Positions 34,939 through 44,092 of a stretch of DNA of 64,000 bases are shown here, piece by piece. The notes below the pieces were generated by a model. That model was not told the DNA's origin and did not search any database. It was given only the letters and a program-made list of their open reading frames with translations. Every line of letters begins with the position of its first letter. Position 1 is the stretch's first letter. The DNA comes from Agrobacterium tumefaciens (lineage in GTDB: Bacteria > Pseudomonadota > Alphaproteobacteria > Rhizobiales > Rhizobiaceae), in assembly GCA_017744915.1 (NCBI GenBank), contig JAGIAH010000001.1, forward strand, positions 620,001-684,000. Direction: 5' to 3'. The position numbers and the translations under genes are program-made.

Positions 34939-35685
34939 ATGAACAGGATTGATCTCGACGGACAGGTTGCCGTGGTGACCGGCGGCGCACAGGGAATTGG
35001 CCTTGCCATTGCAAGGCGACTTATCGAATCCGGGGCGAAGGTCAGCCTTTGGGATATGAGCGAGGCAGCGATCGAGCAGGCCTGCGGCGTGCTTGGGGAA
35101 AGCGCCAGCGGCAAGGTCGTTGATGTCACCGATTTTGCCGACCTTGCACGCGTTCATGCCGAGGTCGAAGCCGAGACCGGTCCCGTGTCGATCCTCGTCA
35201 ACTCCGCCGGAATTGCCGGGGGCAATGCCACCCTTGAGGACTATGACATTGAGGAATGGCGACGTGTCGTCGAGGTGAACCTGAACGGCACCTTTTATGT
35301 CAACAAGACCGTGATCCCGTCCATGAAGGCTAGGAATTATGGCAGAATCGTCAATATTTCTTCGGTCGCCGGCAAGGAGGGCAATCCCAAGCTCTCAGCC
35401 TATTCCGCAGCCAAGGCTGGCGTGATCGGCCTGACCAAATCTCTCGGCAAGGAACTTGCCGGACACGATATTGCCGTCAACGCGATCACGCCGGCAACGG
35501 CACGCACCCGGATTCTCGAAACGCTGACGCCGGAATTCATCGATTACATGCTGACGCGAATTCCGCGTGGTCGCTTTCTGGAAGTCGAAGAGGCTGCCGC
35601 AATGGTCGCATGGCTGGTGAGCCGCGAAAACAGCTTCACCACCGCCTCGGTTTTTGACCTTTCCGGCGGCCGGACGACCTATTGA
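34939..35685 (+). CDS. SDR oxidoreductase, probable 2-keto-3-deoxy-L-fuconate dehydrogenase
   Basis: 248 residues from ATG 34939, with GGAGG 5 bases upstream. Short-chain dehydrogenase: TGGAQGIGLA cofactor motif, VNSAGIAG, catalytic serine in NISSVAG and YSAAKAG (Tyr and Lys). In the non-phosphorylative L-fucose route an SDR oxidises 2-keto-3-deoxy-fuconate at C4 before an FAH-family hydrolase splits the product. The enzymes for the other steps lie nearby and share the same operator motif. The fold is certain; the substrate is inferred from context. Confidence 0.78.
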   Translation: MNRIDLDGQVAVVTGGAQGIGLAIARRLIESGAKVSLWDMSEAAIEQACGVLGESASGKVVDVTDFADLARVHAEVEAETGPVSILVNSAGIAGGNATLEDYDIEEWRRVVEVNLNGTFYVNKTVIPSMKARNYGRIVNISSVAGKEGNPKLSAYSAAKAGVIGLTKSLGKELAGHDIAVNAITPATARTRILETLTPEFIDYMLTRIPRGRFLEVEEAAAMVAWLVSRENSFTTASVFDLSGGRTTY

Positions 35686-35695
35686 GGAACCTCCG

Positions 35696-36025
35696 ATGAC
35701 GCGCATGGGATTTTGCCTCAACCTCAGGCCCGGTACGGTCGAGGAATATAAGAGGCTCCACGCCAATGTATGGCCGGAGGTACTGGAGGCCATCACCCGC
35801 GCCAATATCACAAATTATTCGATTTTTCTGAAAGAACCGGAGAACCTGCTCTTCGGCTATTGGGAATATACGGGAGATGATTTCTCCGCCGATATGGTGG
35901 AGATGGCGAAGGGCCAATGGATGCGGGAATGGTGGGCGATCTGCGAGCCTCTGCAATTGCCATTCCCAACGCGTAGGCCGGAAGAATGGTGGACGCAGAT
36001 GACCGAGGTCTTCCACATGGATTGA
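35696..36025 (+). CDS. L-rhamnose/L-fucose mutarotase family protein
   Basis: 109 residues, start 10 bases after the SDR stop. It matches the small RhaM/YiiL-type mutarotase family: MGFCLNLRPGTVEEYKRLH at the N-terminus, YSIFL, YWEY and a C-terminal FHMD. These proteins interconvert alpha and beta anomers of 6-deoxy sugars. A mutarotase in the same operon is good support for a 6-deoxy aldose (fucose or rhamnose) as the pathway substrate, since the dehydrogenase acts on one anomer. Confidence 0.85.
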   Translation: MTRMGFCLNLRPGTVEEYKRLHANVWPEVLEAITRANITNYSIFLKEPENLLFGYWEYTGDDFSADMVEMAKGQWMREWWAICEPLQLPFPTRRPEEWWTQMTEVFHMD

Positions 36026-36054
36026 CCACGGCACCGTCCTCTTCCGGGCGCGCC

Positions 36055-36819
36055 TCAAACGCCGGCGAGACCACTGGCTTCAATACTGCCGAGCAGTTTC
36101 AGCGTATTGCTGAGCGAGGTCTCCAGATGCTCCTTGATCGCCCTTTCGGCCGCTTCCGGGTCATGCGCCTCCAGGGCGTCAACAATGGCGCTATGCTGCT
36201 CGATCGTCGTTTCAGCGGCTCCCGGCGAAGGCAGCGACAGAAGGCGGCAACGATCCATCTGCGCCTTGGTAATGTCCACCACGCGCCACAGCATGGAATA
36301 GCCGTTGACCTCGGCAATGACCCGGTGAAAGGCATCATCGTGATCGATCGCATCCTCGAAGCGACCTCTTTTGACTGAAAGGGCGTGGAGATCGATAATG
36401 TCGCGCAGGCGCTGCACCGCATCCGCGCTGATGGTTTCCGCCGCACGGCGAACGCTTTCCCGCTCCAGCGCTATGCGGATGATATAAGCTTCCTGCACCT
36501 GCCCGCGGCTGATGGGTCTGACGAAGGTTCCGGCCTGGGCGCGGACGTCGATCAGCCCCTCATCTTCGACACGTTTCACGGCCTCGCGTACCGGCGTGCG
36601 CGACGTGCCGAGACGCTCGGCAATCTCTATTTCATTGACCGGTGAACCGGGCGCAAGCCTGCCGGTCACGATGGCGCGGCGAACGAGCTGGTATATCTGG
36701 TCGCGAAGCGGCATATTCCGCGTGATCGTCACGCCATTGAGGAACCCGGTCAAATCGGATTTGTCCTGCAAGGAACGGCCGGCATTCGCCTCTTCTTTTG
36801 ACACTCCGTATTCTCCCAT
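36055..36819 (-). CDS. GntR-family (FadR/FCD) regulator of the fucose-type genes
   Basis: 254 residues from ATG 36819 (a TTG at 36822 is also possible). The winged helix is at about residues 35-105, with recognition helix EIAERLGTSRTPVREAVKRV, followed by an FCD effector domain (residues about 120-245). It is convergent with the SDR-mutarotase pair. The four ATACTAGTATAAT-like sites in the surrounding genes are dyads of the sort such dimers bind, so it is the best candidate to bind them. No copy of the motif lies before its own start. Confidence 0.82.
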   Translation of the reverse strand: MGEYGVSKEEANAGRSLQDKSDLTGFLNGVTITRNMPLRDQIYQLVRRAIVTGRLAPGSPVNEIEIAERLGTSRTPVREAVKRVEDEGLIDVRAQAGTFVRPISRGQVQEAYIIRIALERESVRRAAETISADAVQRLRDIIDLHALSVKRGRFEDAIDHDDAFHRVIAEVNGYSMLWRVVDITKAQMDRCRLLSLPSPGAAETTIEQHSAIVDALEAHDPEAAERAIKEHLETSLSNTLKLLGSIEASGLAGV

Positions 36820-37002
36820 CAAAAACCGGACTCACCGGCAGAAATTTCTTTAGCCGGTTTCTGGCCCGCAACCAACCTCCCTCATGATTTCGAAGCAAGC
36901 CGTGCATGGAAGAAGACACGATGAACCCGGCGGCTTTTGATTTTCACCGCCATCGTCTTGGAAGTGCCCGGTCCCGTCATGGCAATTCTGCGTCGATGCT
37001 CC

Positions 37003-38049
37003 TCATGTTTCGGTCAAGACCGGCATCGGCGCCAGCAGGCCGTTTTCCTGCAAGGCCTGCCACAATTCTTCCGGTATGTCCGTCTCGAACCATCCGACCG
37101 ATTGCAACAGCTTATCGGGATGTTTGGCCCCCACCAGCACCGAAGCGACCGCGGGATGAAACAGCGGGAACTGCACCGCCGCCGCCCCCAGCGGCACGTT
37201 AAAAGCGGCGCAGACCCGCGCCAGTTCCTCCGTGCGCCGGACGATCTCGGCAGGCGCATCCTTGTAGTTGAACTTGGCGTTGGCCGCTGTGCCCGTCGCC
37301 AGAATGCCGGAATTGAAGACCCCGCCAATGACGATGGCCGTGCCCTGCCGCCGGGCGCGATCAAGCAACGGCACCGCATCCTGTTCAAGCAGGCTGTGCC
37401 GGCCGGCCAGGAGGCAGCAATCGAGGCGAACCTCATCCATGGCGGCGGCGATCACCTCCGCCTCGTTGACGCCGAGCCCGAAGCCGGCGATCAGGCCCGC
37501 CTCACGCAATTCCGAGAGTGCCCTGAAACCGCCCGACGTCAATTGCCGCCAGAGCGCGGCATTTCTTTCACCGTGGGTGAGGACGCCAATGTCGTGGATA
37601 AAGAGAATATCGAGATGATCGGTACCCATGCGCTGCTGGCTGTCGTCAAAGCTGCGCATGATGCCGTCATAGCTGTAATCAAAGATTTCGCGAAACGGCA
37701 GCCCATTCTGCCAGCCCGGATCCAGCGGATTTTTCGGCGGCTCCGGTGGCAGGTGGCGACCTGGCCGGTCGTTGGCGAAAAGCCTGCCGACCTTGGTGCT
37801 GACGACCGCCTCATCGCGCTGCGGTTCCTCGCGCAAAAACTGCCCGAGCAGATGCTCCGCCCGGGTGAGCCCATACATGGGCGCCACATCGAAATAACGG
37901 ATGCCGCTATTCCATGCCGCCTGAAGCGTCGCCAGCGCATCGGCGGCACTCACCGGCGTATAAAGCCCGCCAAGCGACGCGCAGCCCATGCTGAGTGCCG
38001 TTACGGAAAGCTTCGTGGCTCCCAGACGTCGTTTATCCCCTGCCCGCAT
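37003..38049 (-). CDS. Aldo/keto reductase, probable L-fucose (6-deoxyaldose) 1-dehydrogenase
   Basis: 348 residues, start 38049 with AGGAG upstream. The catalytic tetrad is readable: Asp54 and Tyr59 in YFDVAPMYG, Lys86 in STKVGR and His152 in LFIHDIG. Members of this branch include L-fucose dehydrogenase and D-threo-aldose 1-dehydrogenase, which oxidise the sugar to its lactone. It is divergent from the dehydratase gene and has operator B 30 bases upstream. Step 1 of the inferred pathway. Other aldo/keto reductases share the fold, so the substrate is inferred. Confidence 0.8.
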   Translation of the reverse strand: MRAGDKRRLGATKLSVTALSMGCASLGGLYTPVSAADALATLQAAWNSGIRYFDVAPMYGLTRAEHLLGQFLREEPQRDEAVVSTKVGRLFANDRPGRHLPPEPPKNPLDPGWQNGLPFREIFDYSYDGIMRSFDDSQQRMGTDHLDILFIHDIGVLTHGERNAALWRQLTSGGFRALSELREAGLIAGFGLGVNEAEVIAAAMDEVRLDCCLLAGRHSLLEQDAVPLLDRARRQGTAIVIGGVFNSGILATGTAANAKFNYKDAPAEIVRRTEELARVCAAFNVPLGAAAVQFPLFHPAVASVLVGAKHPDKLLQSVGWFETDIPEELWQALQENGLLAPMPVLTET

Positions 38050-38075
38050 CGCAATCTCCTGTGCATTGGCGGATC

Positions 38076-38095
38076 GTTACACTAATATAATATGA
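38076..38095. promoter_or_regulatory. Candidate fucose-regulon operator B
   Basis: The 14-base core ACACTAATATAATA (38079-38092) lies 30 bases before the aldo/keto reductase start. It differs from site A at two positions. GTTACA-TTAATATAATA extension is shared with site D. Confidence 0.7.
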
Positions 38096-38186
38096 AATCA
38101 AGATTCTTTGGAGGAAGCCGCCGATGCAGGTGTAGCGCCCGTTTTCACGTACTGAAAATGCTTGCGTCACCCCTTGCAGGCACCTC

Positions 38187-38215
38187 TTGACCATGCTTCA
38201 TTATACTAGTATTCC
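38187..38215 (+). promoter_or_regulatory. Promoter and operator C of the dehydratase operon
   Basis: TTGACC (38187-38192) and TATTCC (38210-38215) are spaced 17 bases apart, a good sigma70-type pair. The dyad ATACTAGTAT (38203-38212), with the reverse-strand core ATACTAGTATAATG (38199-38212), overlaps the -10 box. Repressor binding would block this promoter. Confidence 0.7.
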
Positions 38216-38269
38216 AATATACAGCGAAGACCGAATTTCCGGTTTCCGCCTGTTTCATGCAGAGAAATC

Positions 38270-39781
38270 ATGGCTCGCTACATCCAACTGACTGAGACCG
38301 ACAACATCATCGTCGCCATAGAACCGATCGCGCCGGGCGAGACCGTGGCGGAGATTGCCGTTCGTGATCGTATTCCGCGGGGTCACAAAATGGCCGTGCG
38401 GGCAATCGCAAGCCGTGCGCCCATCATCAAATATGGCCAGATCATCGGCTTCGCCACGCAGGATATCGAGCCGGGACAATGGGTCCACGAACATAACGTG
38501 ACGATGCAGAGCTTCGAACGCGGTTATGCGAGCGGTGAGGAAGCAAAGCCCACGCGTTATGTCGAGCCGGAAAAGCGACGCAGCTTCGATGGCTTCCGGC
38601 GTGCCAGCGGGCGCTTCGGCACCCGCAATTACATCGCCGTCCTCACCTCGGTGAACTGTTCCGCCACCGCCTCGCGCTTCATCGCCGACGAGATCAATCG
38701 CTCGGGCATTCTCGGCCAGTTCCCGAATGTAGACGGCGTCATATCGCTCGTTCACGGCACCGGATGCGGGCTGGATATTCATGGCGAGGCCTATGAATTG
38801 CTGAAGCGTACCCAATGGGGCGTGGCGCAGAACCCGAATATTGGCGGCGTGCTGATGGTGGGGCTGGGCTGCGAGGCGTTTCAGATCCCGCGCTGGATGG
38901 ATGCTTTCGGCGCCAAAGAAAGCGAGACCTTCCGCACGTTCACCATTCAGGAACTCGGCGGCACGCGCAGGACGGTGGAGGCGGGCGTCGCGGCCATCCG
39001 CGAGATGCTGCCAATGGTCAATCTTGTCAGCCGGGTTCCCGCCCCCGCTTCGGAACTGATGCTTGCGCTGCAATGCGGTGGCTCGGACGGTTATTCCGGC
39101 ATCACGGCCAATCCGGCGCTTGGCATTGCCGCCGATATATTGGTCGCCGAAGGCGGCACCGCAATCCTCTCGGAAACCCCGGAGATTTACGGCGCGGAGC
39201 ATCTTTTGATCCGCCGGGCGGAGCGGCCGGAGGTGGGCGAGAGGCTGGTCGAACGCATCCGCTGGTGGGAGAACTACACCCGACGGCACGATATGGAGAT
39301 GAACAACAATCCCTCTCCCGGCAACAAGGCGGGCGGCCTGACGACCATTCTCGAAAAATCGCTGGGAGCGGCGATGAAGGGCGGCTCGAGCAATCTGACG
39401 GCGGTGTTCAACTATGCCGAACCGGTAGACGCCAAGGGACTGGTCTTCATGGATACGCCCGGTTACGATCCCGTTTCAGCGACCGGCCAGGTGGCGGGCG
39501 GGGCCAATATCCTGTGCTTCACCACCGGGCGGGGCTCCGCTTTCGGCTGCAAGCCCACCCCCTCGATCAAGCTCGCCTCCAATTCCTACATCTTCGACAA
39601 GATGGGGGAAGATATGGACATCAATTGCGGTGACGTGCTGGACGGCACGACCTTGCAGCAGAAGGGCGAGGAAATCTTCGCCCGAATACTGGCCGTCGCC
39701 TCCGGCGAACGCACGAAATCGGAGCTTCTCGGCTATGGCGACAGCGAGTTCGTTCCCTGGTCCATCGGCGCGACGATGTAA
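38270..39781 (+). CDS. UxaA/GarD-family dehydratase, probable L-fuconate dehydratase
   Basis: 503 residues, full length for the altronate/galactarate dehydratase family. An N-terminal SAF domain (about 1-80, with AVRAIASRAPIIKYGQIIGFA) is joined to the catalytic domain with SVNCSAT, HGTGCG, GLGCEAFQIP, LQCGGSDGYSG and a C-terminal GCKPTPSIKLASN. Most characterised L-fuconate dehydratases are enolase-superfamily proteins, but UxaA-family enzymes active on L-fuconate/D-arabinonate have been reported in Herbaspirillum. Step 3 of the inferred pathway. It carries operator C. Confidence 0.8.
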   Translation: MARYIQLTETDNIIVAIEPIAPGETVAEIAVRDRIPRGHKMAVRAIASRAPIIKYGQIIGFATQDIEPGQWVHEHNVTMQSFERGYASGEEAKPTRYVEPEKRRSFDGFRRASGRFGTRNYIAVLTSVNCSATASRFIADEINRSGILGQFPNVDGVISLVHGTGCGLDIHGEAYELLKRTQWGVAQNPNIGGVLMVGLGCEAFQIPRWMDAFGAKESETFRTFTIQELGGTRRTVEAGVAAIREMLPMVNLVSRVPAPASELMLALQCGGSDGYSGITANPALGIAADILVAEGGTAILSETPEIYGAEHLLIRRAERPEVGERLVERIRWWENYTRRHDMEMNNNPSPGNKAGGLTTILEKSLGAAMKGGSSNLTAVFNYAEPVDAKGLVFMDTPGYDPVSATGQVAGGANILCFTTGRGSAFGCKPTPSIKLASNSYIFDKMGEDMDINCGDVLDGTTLQQKGEEIFARILAVASGERTKSELLGYGDSEFVPWSIGATM

Positions 39782-39802
39782 GCCCATTAAGCAGGAGATG
39801 TC

Positions 39803-40648
39803 ATGAAACTCGTCCGATATGGCGCAGCCGGCGCCGAAAGACCCGGCCTGATCGATGAGACCAGCATTCTGCGCGATCTCTCAGATCATGTCGGGGATAT
39901 CGCCGGAGAAACGCTTGCCCCGGAAAAACTGGCACAGCTTGCCGCCATTCCCGCCGACCGGCTGCCACCGGCGGAGGGCACACCGCGTTTCGGCCCCTGT
40001 GTTGCGGGCACCGGCAAATTCATCTGCATCGGCCTGAGTTATGCCGATCACGCCGAAGAATCCGGCATGGTGGTGCCGCCCGAGCCTGTCATTTTCATGA
40101 AGGCGACCTCGGCGATTGTCGGTCCGAACGACGATGTTCTTATTCCCCGCAATTCGGCCAAAACCGACTGGGAAGTCGAACTCGGCGTCATCATCGGCAA
40201 GACCACCAAATATGTGAGCGAGGCCGAGGCGCTCGACCACGTCGCCGGTTATTGCGTTTTGCACGACGTCTCCGAAAGGTCGTTCCAGACCGAACGTTCC
40301 GGGCAATGGACCAAGGGTAAATCCTGCGACACGTTCGGGCCGGTCGGGCCATGGCTGGTGACGAAAGACGAGATCGCCGATCCGCAAAATCTTAGGCTTT
40401 GGCTGAAGGTCAATGGTGAGACGATGCAGAACGGATCGACGCGCACCATGGTCTATGGCGTTTCCTTTCTGGTCTCCTATCTCAGCCAGTTCATGAGCCT
40501 GCATCCCGGCGATATCATTTCCACCGGCACGCCGCCGGGTGTCGGCATGGGCATGACGCCGCAGCGCTGGCTGAAGCCCGGCGATATCGTGGAACTCGGG
40601 ATCGAAGGGCTTGGCACGCAGATCCAGCGTGTCCGAGCCGATATTTGA
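39803..40648 (+). CDS. FAH-family hydrolase, probable 2,4-diketo-3-deoxy-L-fuconate hydrolase
   Basis: 281 residues with AGGAGAT upstream. Fumarylacetoacetate-hydrolase fold: CIGLSYADHAEESG, the metal-binding acidic cluster in KTDWEVELGVIIG, HDVSERSFQ and ISTGTPPGVGMGM. In the non-phosphorylative L-fucose pathway this family cleaves the diketo acid to pyruvate and L-lactate, the last step. It lies 21 bases after the dehydratase, and its stop precedes the lactonase start by 11 bases, so the three are co-transcribed. Confidence 0.82.
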   Translation: MKLVRYGAAGAERPGLIDETSILRDLSDHVGDIAGETLAPEKLAQLAAIPADRLPPAEGTPRFGPCVAGTGKFICIGLSYADHAEESGMVVPPEPVIFMKATSAIVGPNDDVLIPRNSAKTDWEVELGVIIGKTTKYVSEAEALDHVAGYCVLHDVSERSFQTERSGQWTKGKSCDTFGPVGPWLVTKDEIADPQNLRLWLKVNGETMQNGSTRTMVYGVSFLVSYLSQFMSLHPGDIISTGTPPGVGMGMTPQRWLKPGDIVELGIEGLGTQIQRVRADI

Positions 40649-40659
40649 AGGGCAAGCGC

Positions 40660-41517
40660 ATGGATGCCGCCGTCATCGATTCCCATCAGCATTTCTGGCG
40701 GATCGCACGCGGCGATTACGGCTGGATGTCGCCGGCGATGGGTGAGCCGCTCTATCGGGATTATCTGCCGAGCGATCTCACCCCACTTCTGCGGCGCGCC
40801 GGCGTCCACCGCACCATCGTCGTGCAGGCGGCAGCGACCGAGGCGGAAACGGCTTTTCTTCTCGATCTGGCCGCCAGCGAAGATTTCATCGCCGGTGTCG
40901 TCGGCTGGCTCGACATGGAAGACCCGGTCTTTGCCACCAAGCTGGACGCACTCGCGGCCCACCCGAAATTCGTCGGACTGCGCCCGATGCTGCAAGATAT
41001 CGATGATGATGCCTATATTCTGCGTCCGGCGGTGCTTTCCAGTCTCAGCGCGATCCGCGACCGTAACATCGCTTTCGATTTCCTGACCTATCCGCGCCAT
41101 CTTGCCCATGTGGCCAAGGCGCTGGAGGCGGTGCCTGACCTCCGCGCCGTCATCGACCACCTGTCGAAGCCGCCTATCGCGACCGGGATGACGCAGGGCT
41201 GGGCGGATGACCTGCACCGTGTCGCGCAGCATCCCAATGTGTTCTGCAAACTGTCGGGAATGATCACCGAGGCCTGCCGTGACAGCTGGTCGCCGGACGA
41301 CCTTGCGCCCTTCGTCGCACATGCCGTCTCGGTGTTCGGGGCAAAACGGCTGATGTTCGGCAGCGACTGGCCGGTCTGCCTGCTTGCCGGCTCCTATGCG
41401 GAAGTCATCAATGCGCTGCGCGCGGTTTTGCAGAACCATATTTCCCATGACGAGATGGCCGGCGTTCTGGGAGGCAACGCTGCGCGATTCTACCGTCTGA
41501 ACGGCGCGCGGAAATAA
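40660..41517 (+). CDS. Amidohydrolase-2 family lactonase, probable L-fuconolactonase
   Basis: 285 residues from ATG 40660; AAGGG lies upstream and a TTG at 40645 overlaps the previous stop. The metal-binding IDSHQHFW at the N-terminus and FGSDWPVC near residue 245 are typical of the COG3618 lactonases that open L-fucono- and L-rhamnono-lactones. Step 2 of the inferred pathway, between sugar dehydrogenase and dehydratase. Confidence 0.84.
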   Translation: MDAAVIDSHQHFWRIARGDYGWMSPAMGEPLYRDYLPSDLTPLLRRAGVHRTIVVQAAATEAETAFLLDLAASEDFIAGVVGWLDMEDPVFATKLDALAAHPKFVGLRPMLQDIDDDAYILRPAVLSSLSAIRDRNIAFDFLTYPRHLAHVAKALEAVPDLRAVIDHLSKPPIATGMTQGWADDLHRVAQHPNVFCKLSGMITEACRDSWSPDDLAPFVAHAVSVFGAKRLMFGSDWPVCLLAGSYAEVINALRAVLQNHISHDEMAGVLGGNAARFYRLNGARK

Positions 41518-41550
41518 GTTCCGGCGGCACGCGGGCGTCCGCTTGCCATA

Positions 41551-41569
41551 ACTATTATATTAATGTAAC
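41551..41569. promoter_or_regulatory. Candidate fucose-regulon operator D
   Basis: Plus-strand TATTATATTAATGT (41553-41566) is the reverse complement of ACATTAATATAATA, the fourth copy of the regulon motif. It lies 31 bases before the importer ATPase start. A TTGCCA at 41543-41548 is a plausible -35 box. Confidence 0.7.
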
Positions 41570-41597
41570 AAAGCTTGGAATGCTCTGGGAGGAGAAC

Positions 41598-43097
41598 ATG
41601 GCGGCAACGGCGAGTGCGCTGCGCATGCGGGGGATCAGCAAGATTTTTCCCGGCGTGAAGGCGCTGTCCAACGTCAATTTCACGGTCGAATACGGACGCA
41701 TTCATGCCGTCGTCGGTGAAAACGGCGCGGGTAAATCGACGCTGATGAAAATTCTGAGTGGCAGCTACGTGCCAACGACCGGCACGACGGAAATTGCCGG
41801 CGTGGAGGTGCATATGCGCCGGCCGGCCGACGCCCAGAAACTCGGCATCCGCATGGTACATCAGGAACTGAACCTCGTCCCGGACCTTACCGTTGCGGAA
41901 AATATCTATCTCGGCCGCATGCCGCGCCGTCACTTTCTGGTCGACAGGCAGGCCATGCTGCGTAAGGCGGCCGCGGTTCTGAAGGAACTGGAAGCGGCAA
42001 TCGACCCGAAAGCGCGGCTCGGCGATCTGACGATCAGCCAGCAGCAACTCGTCGAGATCGCCAAATCCTATTCCGCCGATCCACGCATCATCGTCCTCGA
42101 CGAGCCGACATCCAGCCTGAGCGAACACGAGACTGCAGCGCTGTTTTCCATTCTGCGCAAGATGAAGAGCCAGGGCATCGCCATCATCTATATCAGCCAT
42201 CGGCTGAAGGAAGTGCTGGAGATTGCCGACGACGTGACCATCCTGCGCGACGGCAGCATGATCGAAACCCGACCGGCGGCCGGCATCACCGCCGCCGAAA
42301 TGATCCGCCTCATGGTCGGGCGCGAAGTCGTCAATGTCTTTCCCAAAACGCCATCGAAGATCGGCCCGGTGGCCTTCAAGGTCACGGGACTGAGCGACGG
42401 CGACAAATTCCACGATGTCGGTTTCGATGTTCGATCAGGTGAAATCCTTGGGCTGACCGGCCTGGTAGGGGCCGGTCGCACCGAGGTCGCCCAGGCGATT
42501 TTCGGCCTTGCGCTATTGACGGCAGGCCGCATCGAGATAGACGGCAAGGCCGTTATCGTCGGCTCGCCGGCGGCAGCCGTCAAGGCCGGCATAGCCTATG
42601 TTCCCGAAGACCGAAAAGGCGACGGCATCGTGCCGTCCATGAGCGTGCGCGAAAACATCAGCCTGCCGGTGCTGCGGCGCTTAAGCCGTCTCGGCCGCAT
42701 CGGCATGAGCGGGGATCGCGGGCTGGCGGCGAAATATACGCGCGATTTTTCCATCGTTCCGCCCGATCCGGAGCGGCGCATCAACCTGCTTTCGGGCGGC
42801 AACCAGCAAAAGGCGATCATTTCACGCTGGCTGGCGGCGGGGCCGAAGGTGCTGATCCTCGATGAACCGACACGCGGCGTCGATGTCGGCGCCAAGGCGG
42901 AAATCCACCGCATCATCGGCGAACTCGTGGCCGGCGGCATGGCGGTGGTGATGATCTCCTCCGAACTGCCTGAAGTGATGGGGGTTTGCGACCGGGTGGT
43001 GGTCATGCGCGACGGACGCGCTTCCGCCCCGATTGCACGTGGAGACTTGACGGAAGAGCGCATCATGGCGCTAGCAACAGGGGAAGAACCAGCGTGA
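41598..43097 (+). CDS. Sugar ABC importer ATPase, two nucleotide-binding domains
   Basis: 499 residues from ATG 41598, with GGGAGGAG upstream. The RbsA/XylG plan is clear: first domain Walker A GENGAGKSTLMKIL, degenerate signature LTISQQQLVEIAK, Walker B IIVLDEPTSSL; second domain with GLVGAGRTEVAQ in place of a full Walker A, LSGGNQQKAIISRWL and LILDEPTRGVDVG. It serves the two permeases and the binding protein downstream. Operator D and proximity to the catabolic genes suggest L-fucose or a similar sugar as cargo. Confidence 0.92.
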   Translation: MAATASALRMRGISKIFPGVKALSNVNFTVEYGRIHAVVGENGAGKSTLMKILSGSYVPTTGTTEIAGVEVHMRRPADAQKLGIRMVHQELNLVPDLTVAENIYLGRMPRRHFLVDRQAMLRKAAAVLKELEAAIDPKARLGDLTISQQQLVEIAKSYSADPRIIVLDEPTSSLSEHETAALFSILRKMKSQGIAIIYISHRLKEVLEIADDVTILRDGSMIETRPAAGITAAEMIRLMVGREVVNVFPKTPSKIGPVAFKVTGLSDGDKFHDVGFDVRSGEILGLTGLVGAGRTEVAQAIFGLALLTAGRIEIDGKAVIVGSPAAAVKAGIAYVPEDRKGDGIVPSMSVRENISLPVLRRLSRLGRIGMSGDRGLAAKYTRDFSIVPPDPERRINLLSGGNQQKAIISRWLAAGPKVLILDEPTRGVDVGAKAEIHRIIGELVAGGMAVVMISSELPEVMGVCDRVVVMRDGRASAPIARGDLTEERIMALATGEEPA

Positions 43098-44092
43098 GCG
43101 ACATCACCGCAATCACCGAAAAACAGAATGTCGCCCCGCGCTTTCATAGCGGCGGGCGGCTGGCCGGCCTGTTCGCCAAAGGCGGCCTCCTGCTGGCCAT
43201 TCTTCTCGTGACCTTATACGGCTCGCTTTCAAGCCCCGTCTTCTTCACGACAGGCAATTTCATCAACATCCTGACATCCATGGCCATCGTCGGCATCGTG
43301 GTTGTCGGCATGACCTTCGTTCTCGTCACCGGCGGGCTTGCCGATCTCTCTGTACCGGCGACCATCGCCTGTGGCGCGATCCTGTCCCTGGCGTTGCAGC
43401 CGGAGATCGGCGCCGTTCCGGCCTTCCTGGTCGCGGTCGCACTCGCCGGCGCCTGTGGTCTCGTCAACGGATTGCTGATCGGTTATGTCGGCGTCAATCC
43501 CATCATCGCCACCCTCGGTCTCGGCACCATCATTCTCGGCATCGTGCAGGCGGCGGTCGGCGGTGTCATCGTTTATGGGACCGATCCTGCCATCGCCGCC
43601 TTCGTCAAAAGCCGCATTCTCGGCATTCCGCTTGTCGTGCTGGTATTTCTCGCCGTCGCGGTGGCCGGCCATTTCGTCCTGTCGAGCACCATCTGGGGCC
43701 GATGGACACTCGCCACCGGCGGCAGTTACCGGGCGGCGCGGGCCAGCACTGTGCCGGTCAGGGCGGTCAAGGCCGGGGCTTTCGTCATCACCGGGCTGGC
43801 GTCCGGCCTCAGCGGCGGCCTGCTAGGCCTTACGCTGCAAAGCGCGCGTCCACTGGTCGGAACAGGTTATGAGTTCAGCGCCATCACCGCCGTCGTGGTT
43901 GGCGGCATCTCGATCATGGGTGGTTTCGGCTCCGTGCCGCGCGCCATCGCCGGCCTTATCCTCGTCCAGCTCTTGACCAATGTCATGGTGCTGCAGGGCG
44001 TTCCGACCCCGATCCAGGGTTTTGTCCTCGGGCTGCTCATCGCCTTTGCGGTGGCGCTCGACGTCGCGCTTCACCGGAGGGCCGTGGCATGA
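43094..44092 (+). CDS. Sugar ABC importer permease 1 (CUT2 class)
   Basis: 332 residues from GTG 43094, which overlaps the ATPase stop (GTGA). A cytoplasmic N-terminal stretch of about 25 residues precedes eight or more membrane segments. VVGMTFVLVTGGLADLSVPATIACGAI and VVGGISIMGGFGSVPRAIAGLILVQLL are the family motif regions. In this importer two different permeases probably form a heterodimer. Confidence 0.9.
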   Translation: MSDITAITEKQNVAPRFHSGGRLAGLFAKGGLLLAILLVTLYGSLSSPVFFTTGNFINILTSMAIVGIVVVGMTFVLVTGGLADLSVPATIACGAILSLALQPEIGAVPAFLVAVALAGACGLVNGLLIGYVGVNPIIATLGLGTIILGIVQAAVGGVIVYGTDPAIAAFVKSRILGIPLVVLVFLAVAVAGHFVLSSTIWGRWTLATGGSYRAARASTVPVRAVKAGAFVITGLASGLSGGLLGLTLQSARPLVGTGYEFSAITAVVVGGISIMGGFGSVPRAIAGLILVQLLTNVMVLQGVPTPIQGFVLGLLIAFAVALDVALHRRAVA

